This document shows positions 8,376-16,156 of a stretch of 49,217 bases of DNA, one piece after another. Source of the stretch: an uncultured Syntrophobacterales bacterium (GTDB lineage Bacteria; Desulfobacterota; Syntrophia; Syntrophales; UBA5619); the NCBI GenBank assembly GCA_903928915.1, contig CAIYSL010000073.1, positions 1-49,217 of the forward strand, in the 5' to 3' direction. The translations under genes and the position numbers were made by a program. Numbering within the stretch: the first letter of the stretch is position 1; every line of letters starts with the position of its first letter. The notes beneath the pieces are model-generated. The model was not told where the DNA came from, did not search any database, and saw only the letters and a program-made list of their open reading frames with translations.

Positions 8376-8408
8376 AACGAACAACTTCGGCGTAGGGCAG
8401 GAACGAAC

Positions 8409-8471
8409 ATGGGTGCGCTGTCAGAATCAACGATCTGGTGGTGGCAGACCTTGACAGTCTGCCCACAGTAG
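8409..8471 (+). CDS. trpL: Trp leader peptide with three consecutive Trp codons
   Basis: A 20-codon reading frame, ATG at 8409 and TAG at 8469-8471, with an AGGA ribosome site 5-8 nt upstream. Codons 10-12 (8436-8444) are TGG TGG TGG, giving ...STIWWWQTL... . The Trp run overlaps the 5' arm of the first leader hairpin, and the stop lies just after its 3' arm. This is exactly the geometry needed for ribosome-mediated attenuation (compare trpL of enterobacteria, which has two Trp codons). The peptide itself is not expected to have a function beyond sensing charged tRNA-Trp. Confidence 0.85.
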   Translation: MGALSESTIWWWQTLTVCPQ

Positions 8472-8569
8472 CGCTCCGTGAGAGGAGCCGTGGGCGGGGC
8501 GGAACCCTTCCCATGGACTCGCGGATAAGCGGAGATGAAGCCATGGGAGGTCCCCATGGCTTTTTTTTT
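8441..8569 (+). promoter_or_regulatory. Tryptophan transcription attenuator upstream of trpB2
   Basis: Segments seen: 1 = GTGGCAGAC (8441-8449), 2 = GTCTGCCCAC (8457-8466), 3 = GTGGGCGGGGC (8490-8500), A = CCCATGG (8510-8516), B = CCATGGG (8541-8547), C = CCCATGG (8553-8559). Possible pairs are 1:2, 2:3, 3 with CCCTTCCCAT (8505-8514), A:B and B:C. Proposed logic: with scarce Trp the ribosome stalls on TGG TGG TGG, 2:3 forms, A is free and pairs with B, and terminator B:C cannot form. With ample Trp the ribosome covers 2, 3 captures A, and B:C terminates. The pairings are read directly; the switching order is inference. Confidence 0.75.
8539..8569 (+). terminator. Intrinsic terminator of the trp attenuator
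   Basis: AGCCATGGG pairs with CCCATGGCT across a 5-nt loop and is followed by a run of nine T. It lies 50 nt upstream of the trpB2 start, so it can only act as a leader attenuator. Confidence 0.88.
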
Positions 8570-8619
8570 GCCGCTGCGCAGCAGAGGGATACACTACTAC
8601 ACGCAAAAGGAGACGGATT

Positions 8620-9984
8620 ATGGAGCAGCAGAAGGTCGTTCTGGCGGATCAGGAGATTCCGAGACAGTGGTACAACATCCAGGCGGACTTGCCCAAGCCG
8701 ATGAGCCCCCCCCTCCATCCGGGGACGGGAAAGCCGGTCGGACCGGGGGATCTGGCGCCGATCTTCCCGATGAACCTGATCGAGCAGGAGGTAAGCCAGG
8801 AGCGCTGGATCGACATCCCCGGCGAGATCCTCGATAAATACCTGCTCTGGCGGCCGTCTCCCCTCTGCCGGGCGCGGAATTTCGAGAAGCTCCTGGACGC
8901 CCCGGTGAAGATCTACTACAAGTATGAAGGGTCGAGCCCCGCCGGCTCGCATAAGCCGAATACGGCCATCCCGCAGGCCTACTACAACAAAGCCTTCGGG
9001 GTGAAGCGGATCTCCACGGAGACCGGCGCCGGCCAGTGGGGGAGCGCCCTGTCGATGGCCTGCGCCATGTTCGGCCTGGAGTGCCGGGTGTTCATGGTCC
9101 GGGTGAGCTACGATCAGAAGCCCTACCGCCGGATGATGATGAACACCTGGGGCGCCGAGTGCATCCCCAGCCCCAGCAACCGGACCGCGGCGGGGCGGCA
9201 GGTCCTGGCCGAGCATCCCGACTCCCCGGGGAGCCTCGGGATCGCGATCAGCGAGGCGGTCGAAGACGCCGTCGCCGGGGGTGAGTTTTCGCGGTATTCG
9301 CTGGGAAGCGTCCTGAACCACGTATGCATGCACCAGACGATCATCGGCCTGGAGGCGCAGAAACAGCTCGAAAAGATCGATGTGTATCCCGACGTGGTGA
9401 TCGGCTGCGCCGGGGGAGGAAGCAATTTCGCCGGCATCTCGCTTCCCTTTGTCCGGGACAAGATCCACGGCAAGAGCCTGCGGATCATCGGCGCCGAGCC
9501 GGCCTCCTGTCCGACCATGACCCGGGGGCCTTTTGCCTACGATTTCGGCGATCTGGCGAAAATGACGCCGTTGCTGCCGATGTACACCCTGGGCCACGAC
9601 TATGTGCCCGCGCCGATCCACGCCGGGGGGCTCCGGTACCACGGGATGGCGCCGATCATCAGCCACCTGCTGCGGCTGGGGCTGCTCGAGGCGGCATCCT
9701 ATGACCAGCTCGAAACCTTCGACGCGGGCGTCAAGTGGGCGCGGACCGAAGGGATCATCCCCGCGCCGGAAACCAACCACGCCATTGCGGCGGTCGTCGC
9801 GGAGGCGCGGCGCGCGAAGGAAGAGGGGAAGGAGCGCACGATCCTGTTCAACTTCAGCGGCCACGGCATGGTCGATCTGGCGGCTTACGACGCCTACCTC
9901 GCCGGTAAGCTCGTCCCCTATCAGCTGCCCGACGAGGAGATCCAGCGGGCGCTGAAGGCGATTGCGGGATTCCCGAAGCCCTGA
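8620..9984 (+). CDS. trpB2: Tryptophan synthase beta-like subunit TrpB2
   Basis: PLP enzyme that condenses indole with serine to tryptophan. At 454 aa with the N-terminal extension and QGRPSPL-like segment [15 protein letters not shown], it is the TrpB2 class, not TrpB1. The PLP Lys is K112 in [12 protein letters not shown], and the phosphate-binding Gly loop is CAGGGSNF. The start has AAAGGAGA upstream. No trpA or other trp gene is adjacent, so it is a stand-alone copy, possibly for indole salvage. The Trp-codon attenuator in front shows that it is still under tryptophan feedback. Confidence 0.92.
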   Translation: MEQQKVVLADQEIPRQWYNIQADLPKPMSPPLHPGTGKPVGPGDLAPIFPMNLIEQEVSQERWIDIPGEILDKYLLWRPSPLCRARNFEKLLDAPVKIYYKYEGSSPAGSHKPNTAIPQAYYNKAFGVKRISTETGAGQWGSALSMACAMFGLECRVFMVRVSYDQKPYRRMMMNTWGAECIPSPSNRTAAGRQVLAEHPDSPGSLGIAISEAVEDAVAGGEFSRYSLGSVLNHVCMHQTIIGLEAQKQLEKIDVYPDVVIGCAGGGSNFAGISLPFVRDKIHGKSLRIIGAEPASCPTMTRGPFAYDFGDLAKMTPLLPMYTLGHDYVPAPIHAGGLRYHGMAPIISHLLRLGLLEAASYDQLETFDAGVKWARTEGIIPAPETNHAIAAVVAEARRAKEEGKERTILFNFSGHGMVDLAAYDAYLAGKLVPYQLPDEEIQRALKAIAGFPKP

Positions 9985-10047
9985 CCTGAGGTCCCTGGTC
10001 CGTTTCCCCTCCGCGGGCGGGGGCAGCACGGCTGATCCGTTCTCGCC

Positions 10048-10082
10048 CCGGGGTCCGTCCGTCCAGGCCGGGCGGACCCCGG
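10048..10082. terminator. 14-bp GC-rich stem-loop after trpB2
   Basis: CCGGGGTCCGTCCG pairs with CGGGCGGACCCCGG (one G-T wobble) around a 7-nt loop, 64 nt after the trpB2 stop. It has no T-run on either strand. It could be a U-less terminator or a 3'-end-protecting structure. It is the main feature in the 280-base gap 9985-10266. Confidence 0.4.
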
Positions 10083-10198
10083 AACGGCGCTGATCCTGTG
10101 CGGTTTTCGTCTGCCGGGCCCGCGGATGGCCGGGCCTGGCCCCCGAGCGCGCGGAACCCGGCGCAGCCTGAGCGGACCTGAGAAACTGCCGGCAAAGC

Positions 10199-10227
10199 TT
10201 GACAGCGGCGGCTGCGCTGGTTACTGT
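10199..10227 (+). promoter_or_regulatory. Promoter of the prenyltransferase operon
   Basis: TTGACA (10199-10204), 17-bp spacer and TACTGT (10222-10227), about 40 nt upstream of the GTG start at 10267. Confidence 0.6.
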
Positions 10228-10266
10228 ACGAGGAAGAGGCAGACAACTGAGGTCGGGAGCTGAGCT

Positions 10267-11163
10267 GTGCTGAAGCGTATCGGAAACTATGTCATCGCGA
10301 CCCGCCCCTGGTCGTTCACCATGTCGCTGATTTCCGTGTCGGTGGGGACCCTGCTGGCCTCCCAGACCGGTCCGATCTCCTGGACCTGGTACCTCGTCAC
10401 CGCGGTGGGCATTACCCTGTTCCATGCCGCGGCCAACGTGATCAACGACTACTTCGATACCCGGTATCAGATCGATCAGCACGATTCGCCGACGGCGAAA
10501 TACCGCCCCCAGCCGATCCTCTCGGGGATGCTGACCCCGCGCCAGCTGCTGGGCGAGGCCGTCGTCCTGTTCGCCCTGACCTTCTGCGTCGGGATGGCGG
10601 CGGCGGTGCTGATCTCCTGGCATATCCTGTGGATCGGCGTTGCCGGGTTCCTGCTCAGCGTCTACTATACGGCGGGTCCGGTCAAGTTCAAGTACCGCGC
10701 CCTCGGAGAGCTGGCCGTGTTTGTGGTCTGGGGACCGCTGATGGTGGAGGGGGCGTACGCGGTGCAGCGTCACAGCTTGTCCGGCAAGGCCCTCGCCATT
10801 TCGGTCCCCTTCGGGCTCTTGGTCAGTCTGGTCCTGTTCGCGAACAACATGCGCGATACGACGTATGATTCGCGCCAGAACGTCAAGACCCTCGGGACGA
10901 TACTCGGGCCCGAGCGGAGCTTTCATCTTTTTACCGGTCTGATCGTGATGGCCTATCTCTCCGTCCTCGTGATGATCCTGGCGGGCATCATGAGCCTCTG
11001 GGGACTCCTGATCTTCCTGTCCGTGCCCAGCGCGATCGGCCTGGTGAAGACCTTCCGGCGGGAGATCCCCGACATGGCAGACGCCCTGACGGCGCGGTAC
11101 GATACCGTCTTCGGGATCCTGCTCATCCTGGCGATTCTGCTCGAAGCGAGGTTCGGCCGTTGA
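10267..11163 (+). CDS. UbiA-family prenyltransferase (MenA-like)
   Basis: Polytopic inner-membrane enzyme, 298 aa with about eight or nine hydrophobic helices. It transfers a polyprenyl chain to an aromatic acceptor. The first Asp-rich motif is NVINDYFDTRYQID (57-70); the second, NNMRDTTYDSRQ, is near residue 200. The N-terminal ATRPWSFTMS and the second motif resemble 1,4-dihydroxy-2-naphthoate prenyltransferase MenA, but no other menaquinone gene is nearby, so the acceptor is left open. GTG start with a GGGAG site. The stop overlaps the next gene start. Confidence 0.85.
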   Translation: MLKRIGNYVIATRPWSFTMSLISVSVGTLLASQTGPISWTWYLVTAVGITLFHAAANVINDYFDTRYQIDQHDSPTAKYRPQPILSGMLTPRQLLGEAVVLFALTFCVGMAAAVLISWHILWIGVAGFLLSVYYTAGPVKFKYRALGELAVFVVWGPLMVEGAYAVQRHSLSGKALAISVPFGLLVSLVLFANNMRDTTYDSRQNVKTLGTILGPERSFHLFTGLIVMAYLSVLVMILAGIMSLWGLLIFLSVPSAIGLVKTFRREIPDMADALTARYDTVFGILLILAILLEARFGR

Positions 11164-11750
11164 TCGCCGGCGCCGTACTGCTGGCCTTCGCCTGCTGGGC
11201 CGTGACCTTCGGGGTCGCCTGGGGGAACTTCTGGGCCAAGATCGGCGCTTCCGTGGTGATCATCTGTCTGTATTCCCTCCGGTGGCAGCGGCCGAAATTC
11301 CGGCTGACCCTGAACGCGGCGCTCGGCGGCATCCTCTCGGCGGCGGTGCTGTACGGCCTGTTCTTCCTGGGAAACCTCCTGGCGCCCTACATCATCCCCG
11401 GGGCGGGGGGGCAGGTCGGCGGGATCTACGACCTGGGAACGGGAACGGACCGGGTCCTGATCTTTCTCTTGCTGTGCTTCATCACCGGCCCCGGCGAGGA
11501 GATCTTCTGGCGGGGATTCCTCCAGGAGAACCTGATGCGGCGGTACGGCGACCTCCGCGGGTTTGTGCTGGGGACCCTCGTCTACGGCGGGGTGCATCTG
11601 TTTTCGCTGAACCTGATGCTGATCCTGGCAGCCCTGGTTGCCGGCGCCTTCTGGGGGCTTCTGTACCTCTGGAGGCGGGACCTGGGGCTGGTCATCGTAT
11701 CGCACTCCCTCTGGAGCGCGTTCATTTTCGCCGTATTCCCCGTCCACTGA
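11160..11750 (+). CDS. CPBP-family intramembrane metalloprotease
   Basis: 196-aa membrane protein of the CPBP (CAAX protease/bacteriocin-processing, Abi) family. Motif 1 is EEIFWR at 113-118, motif 2 has His 146 (YGGVHLFSLN), and His 182 is in SHSLWS. These Glu and His residues are the expected metal ligands and catalytic residues. It begins with TTG overlapping the prenyltransferase TGA, so it is translationally coupled. The substrate is unknown; the coupling suggests a prenyl-lipid or membrane-related role. Confidence 0.82.
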   Translation: MIAGAVLLAFACWAVTFGVAWGNFWAKIGASVVIICLYSLRWQRPKFRLTLNAALGGILSAAVLYGLFFLGNLLAPYIIPGAGGQVGGIYDLGTGTDRVLIFLLLCFITGPGEEIFWRGFLQENLMRRYGDLRGFVLGTLVYGGVHLFSLNLMLILAALVAGAFWGLLYLWRRDLGLVIVSHSLWSAFIFAVFPVH

Positions 11751-11880
11751 GGTCAGCCGCCCGTCCCCGCAGCAGGGGCATCCGAACGGCCGGGGCCGAT
11801 GCGGGCCCGTGTACTGTTTCGCCGCTTGCTCCGGCCGAAGAAAGACGGTAGGATCACGGTCCAACGGAGAGGAGGGCAGG

Positions 11881-12147
11881 ATGGAATCCTATCGCGACCT
11901 GATGATCAGATGTCCGCGTCTCGGCGGCGAGGTCCCCTTTTCCTACTGTGAACGGGAGTCGGGTGAACTCCCCTGTCGGCAGATCGTTCGCTGCTGGGAG
12001 GCGGGGGTTCCGGTGGAGGCCTATCTCCGGGAAGCCCTGTCAGTCGAGGCCTGGGAGCGCTTTTGCAGCCAGGCCCCGCCGGACCGGATGGCGACGCTGA
12101 TCGACGCAGCCGCGGCGGCGAAACGGCGGAAAACGCCCCGGACATAG
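11881..12147 (+). CDS. Small four-cysteine protein, unknown function
   Basis: 88 aa, start ATG 11881 with a strong GGAGAGGAGGG site. Cys residues occur at about 11, 23, 32 and 38 in the pattern CPRLGGEVPFSYC...LPCRQIVRCW, suggesting a zinc or iron-sulfur site; the C-terminus is basic. No signal peptide or membrane helix. It lies about 100 nt upstream of rarA on the same strand and is probably co-transcribed. I do not recognise a named family. Confidence 0.6.
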   Translation: MESYRDLMIRCPRLGGEVPFSYCERESGELPCRQIVRCWEAGVPVEAYLREALSVEAWERFCSQAPPDRMATLIDAAAAAKRRKTPRT

Positions 12148-12246
12148 GGACGCTCCGCCGCAGGCGACGGCCCGTACCCGGGTGCTCCGCGGCCGGATGC
12201 GGCGGTTCCCCGGCTGGGGAAGGACGCGGGGCCGTGTGGAGGGGAG

Positions 12247-13593
12247 ATGGATCTCTTCGATCAGGACGACGACAGGAACGACAACCGGCCCCTGGCCGAG
12301 CGGATGCGGCCGCGGACCCTCGACGAGTACGTGGGACAGCGGCACCTCCTCGGTAGCGAGAGCCTCCTCCGGAGGGCCGTCGCGGAGGACCGCCTCTTCT
12401 CCGTTATCTTCTGGGGCCCCCCCGGATCGGGGAAGACGACGCTTGCCCGCATCATGGCCCGGGAGACGAAATCCCACTTCATCAGCTTTTCCGCGGTCCT
12501 CTCCGGGGTGAAGGAGATCAGGGCGGTCGTCGAGGAGGCCACCGGGCAGTGGCGCGACCAGCGGCGCAAGACGGTCCTGTTCGTCGACGAGATCCACCGG
12601 TTCAACAAGGCCCAGCAGGACGCCTTCCTTCCCCACGTGGAAAGCGGGCTGATCACCCTGATCGGCGCCACCACGGAGAACCCCTCCTTCGAGGTGATCG
12701 CCCCGCTCCTCTCGCGGATGCGGGTCCTGACGCTCCAGCCCTTCACGGAAGAGGATCTGGCCCGGATCGTCCGGAGCGCACTTGCCGACCGGGAACGGGG
12801 ATTGGGGGAGCTCGGCGTCGAGATCGAACCGGAGGCGGTACTGCACATCGTCCGGTCCGCCGACGGAGATGCCCGCTCGGCGCTCAACAGCCTCGAAGCG
12901 GCCGCATCGCTCGCGGTCAGGGCCGGGGAAACCGTGCGCCTGATCACCCGGCCGCTCGCCGAGGAGGCGATCCAGCGGAAGGCGCTCCGGTATGACAAGG
13001 ACGGCGAGGAACACTACAACCTCATCTCCGCCCTCCACAAGAGTCTCCGGGGCAGCGATCCCGATGCGGCGCTCTACTGGCTCGGCCGGATGCTGACGGC
13101 CGGAGAGGAGCCGCTGTACCTGGCACGGCGACTGGTGCGGTTTGCCTCCGAGGATATCGGGAATGCCGATCCGCGCGCCCTCGGTCTGGCAGTCGACGCC
13201 CTGCAGGCCTTTCATTTCCTCGGTTCGCCCGAGGGAGAACTGGCCCTGGCCCAGGCCGTCGTCTACCTCGCCACCGCTCCGAAGAGCAACGCCGTGTACG
13301 CAGGCTTCGGCCGGGTCCGCGCGACGATCGAGGCCACGGGGACCCTCCCCGTTCCGCTGCCGATCCGCAACGCCCCGACGAAGCTGATGCAGTCGCTGGA
13401 GTACGGCGAGGGATACCGCTATGCCCACGATTATGCCGACGCCTATGCTCCGCAGGAGTACCTTCCCGAGGAACTCCGGGGCGCGGAGCACCGCTTTTAC
13501 CGGCCGACCGACAGGGGGTACGAGAAGACGATCGGCGAACGGATGGAGTACTGGCGGAAACTCCGCGCTGCCGACCCGGGGAAAGAGACCTGA
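12247..13593 (+). CDS. rarA: Replication-associated recombination protein A (RarA/MgsA AAA+ ATPase)
   Basis: Clamp-loader-like AAA+ ATPase acting at stalled replication forks. Walker A GPPGSGKTT at 57-65, Walker B VLFVDEIHR at 110-117, sensor 1 GATTENPSFE, then the C-terminal tetramerisation domain including EDIGNADPRAL and the conserved ending region with YRYAHDY. 448 aa is the family norm. ATG 12247 has GGAGGGGAG upstream. Identification is firm. Confidence 0.93.
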   Translation: MDLFDQDDDRNDNRPLAERMRPRTLDEYVGQRHLLGSESLLRRAVAEDRLFSVIFWGPPGSGKTTLARIMARETKSHFISFSAVLSGVKEIRAVVEEATGQWRDQRRKTVLFVDEIHRFNKAQQDAFLPHVESGLITLIGATTENPSFEVIAPLLSRMRVLTLQPFTEEDLARIVRSALADRERGLGELGVEIEPEAVLHIVRSADGDARSALNSLEAAASLAVRAGETVRLITRPLAEEAIQRKALRYDKDGEEHYNLISALHKSLRGSDPDAALYWLGRMLTAGEEPLYLARRLVRFASEDIGNADPRALGLAVDALQAFHFLGSPEGELALAQAVVYLATAPKSNAVYAGFGRVRATIEATGTLPVPLPIRNAPTKLMQSLEYGEGYRYAHDYADAYAPQEYLPEELRGAEHRFYRPTDRGYEKTIGERMEYWRKLRAADPGKET

Positions 13594-13733
13594 GGGCAGA
13601 CTGCTGTCCTGCCCTTTCCCGCCGCAGCGGCAATAACGGGGAGGACGGGCCGTGCGGGATGCAGACCCGGTCGCGGCCGGTCCCAGGGGGCGGCGGCCGG
13701 CGGGGAGGGGCCGGGAGGGATGGGCATCGCCGG

Positions 13734-13769
13734 AAAGAAAAAGGGGAGGCTCCGAAGAACCCCCCCTTT
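13734..13769 (-). terminator. Intrinsic terminator with UUCG tetraloop (end of predicted small RNA)
   Basis: On the minus strand AAAGGGGGGGTTC pairs with GAGCCTCCCCTTT: 13 bp including two G-T wobbles, closed by a TTCG tetraloop and followed by TTCTTT. On the plus strand no T-run follows, so it terminates leftward transcription. No protein gene on the minus strand leads into it. Confidence 0.8.
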
Positions 13770-13872
13770 CCCCAGGAGTTGGGAATTGAGAAACCGTTGG
13801 ACTTTGCTAGGTCGTTTTACGTCGGCTGATCGTGCCCGCGTTCAGTCAACAAACTCACTAACTCGTTTCCGA
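13734..13872 (-). ncRNA. Predicted sigma-54-dependent small RNA (about 140 nt)
   Basis: The interval between a near-consensus sigma-54 promoter (13881-13899) and a strong terminator (13734-13769), both on the minus strand. The expected 5' end is near 13872. No start codon with a ribosome site and a plausible peptide lies within it. A GAAAC near the 5' end can pair with GTTTC near 13790, closing a multi-branch fold. A small hairpin just before the terminator (CCC-AACTCCT-GGG) exposes ACTCCT, complementary to Shine-Dalgarno sequences. The divergent neighbour is an NtrC-type two-component system, its likely activator. CrcZ/CbrAB and Qrr/LuxO are established parallels; the assignment here is inference. 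Confidence 0.6.
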
Positions 13873-13880
13873 TAGGCAGT

Positions 13881-13899
13881 CTTGCACCTACCGTGCCAA
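13881..13899 (-). promoter_or_regulatory. Sigma-54 (-24/-12) promoter
   Basis: Minus strand TTGGCACG-GTAG-GTGCA against consensus TTGGCACG-N4-TTGCA: one mismatch, with the invariant GG (13897-13896) and GC (13885-13884) exactly 10 nt apart. Transcription would start near 13872 and run left. Confidence 0.75.
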
Positions 13900-13919
13900 T
13901 TGCCGGGCATAGTATGCAA

Positions 13920-13991
13920 CACACTGAAATTATATGAATAGTGTGAACATAAACGATCCGCATATCCCGACGTCGGCCGGAATAGTCCGGC
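13920..13991. promoter_or_regulatory. Cluster of palindromes upstream of the sigma-54 promoter (candidate enhancer sites)
   Basis: Three inverted repeats: CACACT-N14-AGTGTG (13920-13945), the perfect palindrome CCGACGTCGG (13967-13976), and GCCGGA-ATAG-TCCGGC (13976-13991). Relative to the predicted start they centre near -60, -100 and -111, the zone where NtrC-family activators bind. Confidence 0.5.
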
Positions 13992-14056
13992 AATATTTGT
14001 CGCGCCGTTGAGCGGTGAAAGAAAAAACGCAAGTCTTATTTGGTGGTTAAACAACA

Positions 14057-14113
14057 GGAGCCGGAACGGTGCGGGATCGACAAAAATGTCGAAATCAGCC
14101 GCCCGCCGGCTCC
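14057..14113. repeat. Nested inverted repeats between the small RNA and the histidine kinase
   Basis: Outer arms GGAGCCGG (14057-14064) and CCGGCTCC (14106-14113) enclose a second hairpin, CGACA-AAAA-TGTCG (14078-14091). It lies upstream of the kinase promoter at 14201. It may be an operator or part of an unrecognised RNA. The rest of the 745-base gap 13594-14338 holds the small-RNA unit, a GC-rich hairpin near 14165-14187 and the kinase promoter. Confidence 0.4.
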
Positions 14114-14200
14114 ATCCGGAATTCTCGCGGAGGGAAACGGAAAAAATCCGCAGCGCCGGTCAAAAGCGGGCGGTTCCGCGGCCCGCCGGGAAAGTTACCA

Positions 14201-14228
14201 TTGACTTTCCATGCGAATCGCCTATGAT
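14201..14228 (+). promoter_or_regulatory. Promoter of the two-component operon
   Basis: TTGACT (14201-14206), 16-bp spacer, TATGAT (14223-14228): a near-consensus sigma-70-type promoter about 105 nt upstream of the kinase ATG. Confidence 0.65.
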
Positions 14229-14338
14229 GACGCCCACGATTTGCTTACGGATTTCCGGAGGGAGCGTGCGTTTGCGGTCCAACCCTGCGGGGCCTGCGTA
14301 CCCCCTGTCCCTCTGAACGGCAAGCGGGGAAAGGCGTC

Positions 14339-16156
14339 ATGAATCCTGAACGGGACATCATCTGGCAGCACACCACCCCCCACTATAACCGCTCTTTCCT
14401 CCAGCCGCTGGCGGTGGCCCTGGTCTGTGCCGTGCTCATCGGCCTCATCCTGACGATGGGCCTCATCGACCTGCGGCGGAGCGAGCAGACCCTCAGCGGT
14501 TTCATGGAAGCCCAGGGGATGCGCATCGTCGGGGTGATCGAGCGGCTCGCCGAGGAAAACATCAAGACGATGATTCAGGCATCGCAGAAGGCGGGCGGTA
14601 GCTCCTTTGTGCCGCTGACCGAACAGGTCATCTCGCCGCAGATCTTCCTGACCGACAAGATCGTCGCCATGGCCCGCGAGATCGATCACCACTGGAAGCG
14701 GGAACATCTGAGCAGGGCCTACATCCGCCAGTATGCCGAGGAGAAGAATCTCTGGCTGCTGGCGGTTCTCAATGCCTGGGGACAGGTCATCTTCATCAAC
14801 CGCAGCCTCCCGGAAGATGCGCCCCGGCCTGCCCGCAAATCCCTGACCAGGGAGCGCGGCCCGGCGAACGCCGCCGAATTGCTGGCCATCCTCAATGCCC
14901 TCAACCGGAGCAGGAAGATCGGGTTCATCGCCCTGAGCCGCGCGGACGGGAGCGGGACGATCGTGATCGGCCTGGACCAGGCGAGCGCGCGGTACTGGGG
15001 GACACGGGTCTCCGTGGAAAAGGCGATCGAGAAGCTCGGGGAGGGGCAGGGACAGGGGCTCGTCTACCTCACCGTCCGGGACACAAAGGGGAAGTCGCTC
15101 GGGAGCACCGGCCCGCTGCCCGCCGAAGGGGGGGGGGAGACCCCCTTGGTCGAGAGGATCCTCGCCGGGACCGCGCGGATCGAAAGCCGGAAGGTGATCC
15201 ACGACGGAAAGAGCGTTCTCGAGATCGTCGCCCCGCTGATGATGAGTGGCCAGATCGCCGGGGTGATCCGGCTGGGGCTGGAGCGGGGGAACACCGACCG
15301 GATCATCGATGAAAACCGGCGGAACATGTTTGTGTTCCTGGCCTTTGTCGTTCTGATCGCGCTGCTGTCGATGTGGCTGTTGTACCACGACCAGAACCGG
15401 CATCTCGCCGGGATCATCAAGATGGAGCGGCAGCTCGAGAAAGCGGAGCGGCTCTCGTCGCTCGGCCAGCTCGCCGCGGGCGTGGCCCACGAGATCCGCA
15501 ACCCGCTCAACGCGATCAGCATGGCCAGCCAGCGGCTGAAGCGGGAGTGCAGCCCCGCCGATGAGGAGAGGAGGAAGGAGTTCGAGACCCTGGCCGGCGT
15601 CATCCGCGACGAGATCCGCCGCCTCAACGGGATCATCGAGGAATTTCTCACCTTCTCGAAGAGCCGCCGCCTCGACCTCCGCGACTGCCCCGTTCAGGAG
15701 GTCCTCCAGAAGATCATCCACCTGATTTCCGCCGAAGCGGCCAGCCGGGGGGTTGCGCTCCGGACCGACTGGGAGCAGAAACCGATCGTCATCCCGATGG
15801 ATATGGACAAGCTCCAGCAGGCCTTTCTGAATTTCATCAAGAACGCGATGGAGTCGATCGCCGGCGAGGGCGCGGTGACCCTGAGCGTCCGCAGACTGGA
15901 GGAGTACGGGCAGGTGAGCGTCCGCATCAGCGATACGGGCTGCGGGATGACGACCGAGGAGGTGGAGCGGATCTTCAACCCCGAGTACACGACGAAGGAG
16001 AAGGGGCTGGGCCTCGGGCTGCCCCAGTCGCACGAGATCATCCGCGGGCATGGGGGGGAGATCCGCGTCCTGAGCAGGAAGGGGGAGGGAACGACCATCG
16101 AGATCCTGCTGCCCGCCGCGCCGCGCGGCAACGGTAAGGGGGCGAAGACGGAATGA
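14339..16156 (+). CDS. Membrane sensor histidine kinase
   Basis: 605-aa sensor kinase. A transmembrane helix at about 22-43, a periplasmic sensor domain at about 45-325 (unclassified, two-helix-hairpin/Cache-like) and a second helix at about 328-348. HisKA follows with the phospho-acceptor His 384 in AAGVAHEIRNPLNA. The HATPase domain ends the protein (DTGCGMT, then GLGLGLPQSHEIIRGHGG). Start ATG 14339 has GGGGAAAGG upstream. Its stop overlaps the response regulator start (ATGA), so the two are a cognate pair. The signal is unknown. It resembles ZraS/HydH-type kinases paired with sigma-54 activators. Confidence 0.88.
   Translation: MNPERDIIWQHTTPHYNRSFLQPLAVALVCAVLIGLILTMGLIDLRRSEQTLSGFMEAQGMRIVGVIERLAEENIKTMIQASQKAGGSSFVPLTEQVISPQIFLTDKIVAMAREIDHHWKREHLSRAYIRQYAEEKNLWLLAVLNAWGQVIFINRSLPEDAPRPARKSLTRERGPANAAELLAILNALNRSRKIGFIALSRADGSGTIVIGLDQASARYWGTRVSVEKAIEKLGEGQGQGLVYLTVRDTKGKSLGSTGPLPAEGGGETPLVERILAGTARIESRKVIHDGKSVLEIVAPLMMSGQIAGVIRLGLERGNTDRIIDENRRNMFVFLAFVVLIALLSMWLLYHDQNRHLAGIIKMERQLEKAERLSSLGQLAAGVAHEIRNPLNAISMASQRLKRECSPADEERRKEFETLAGVIRDEIRRLNGIIEEFLTFSKSRRLDLRDCPVQEVLQKIIHLISAEAASRGVALRTDWEQKPIVIPMDMDKLQQAFLNFIKNAMESIAGEGAVTLSVRRLEEYGQVSVRISDTGCGMTTEEVERIFNPEYTTKEKGLGLGLPQSHEIIRGHGGEIRVLSRKGEGTTIEILLPAAPRGNGKGAKTE

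Noticed and set aside
8374-10926. An 850-codon open frame on the minus strand opposite trpB2 and the prenyltransferase
   Set aside because: No domain and no ribosome site. The plus-strand genes explain the region and low-complexity Arg/Asp/Gly composition marks it as antisense noise.
13817-14054. Two short overlapping minus-strand reading frames of about 70 codons in the gap before the kinase
   Set aside because: Neither has a ribosome site or recognisable motif, and they run across the sigma-54 promoter and the predicted RNA. The promoter and terminator explain the region better.
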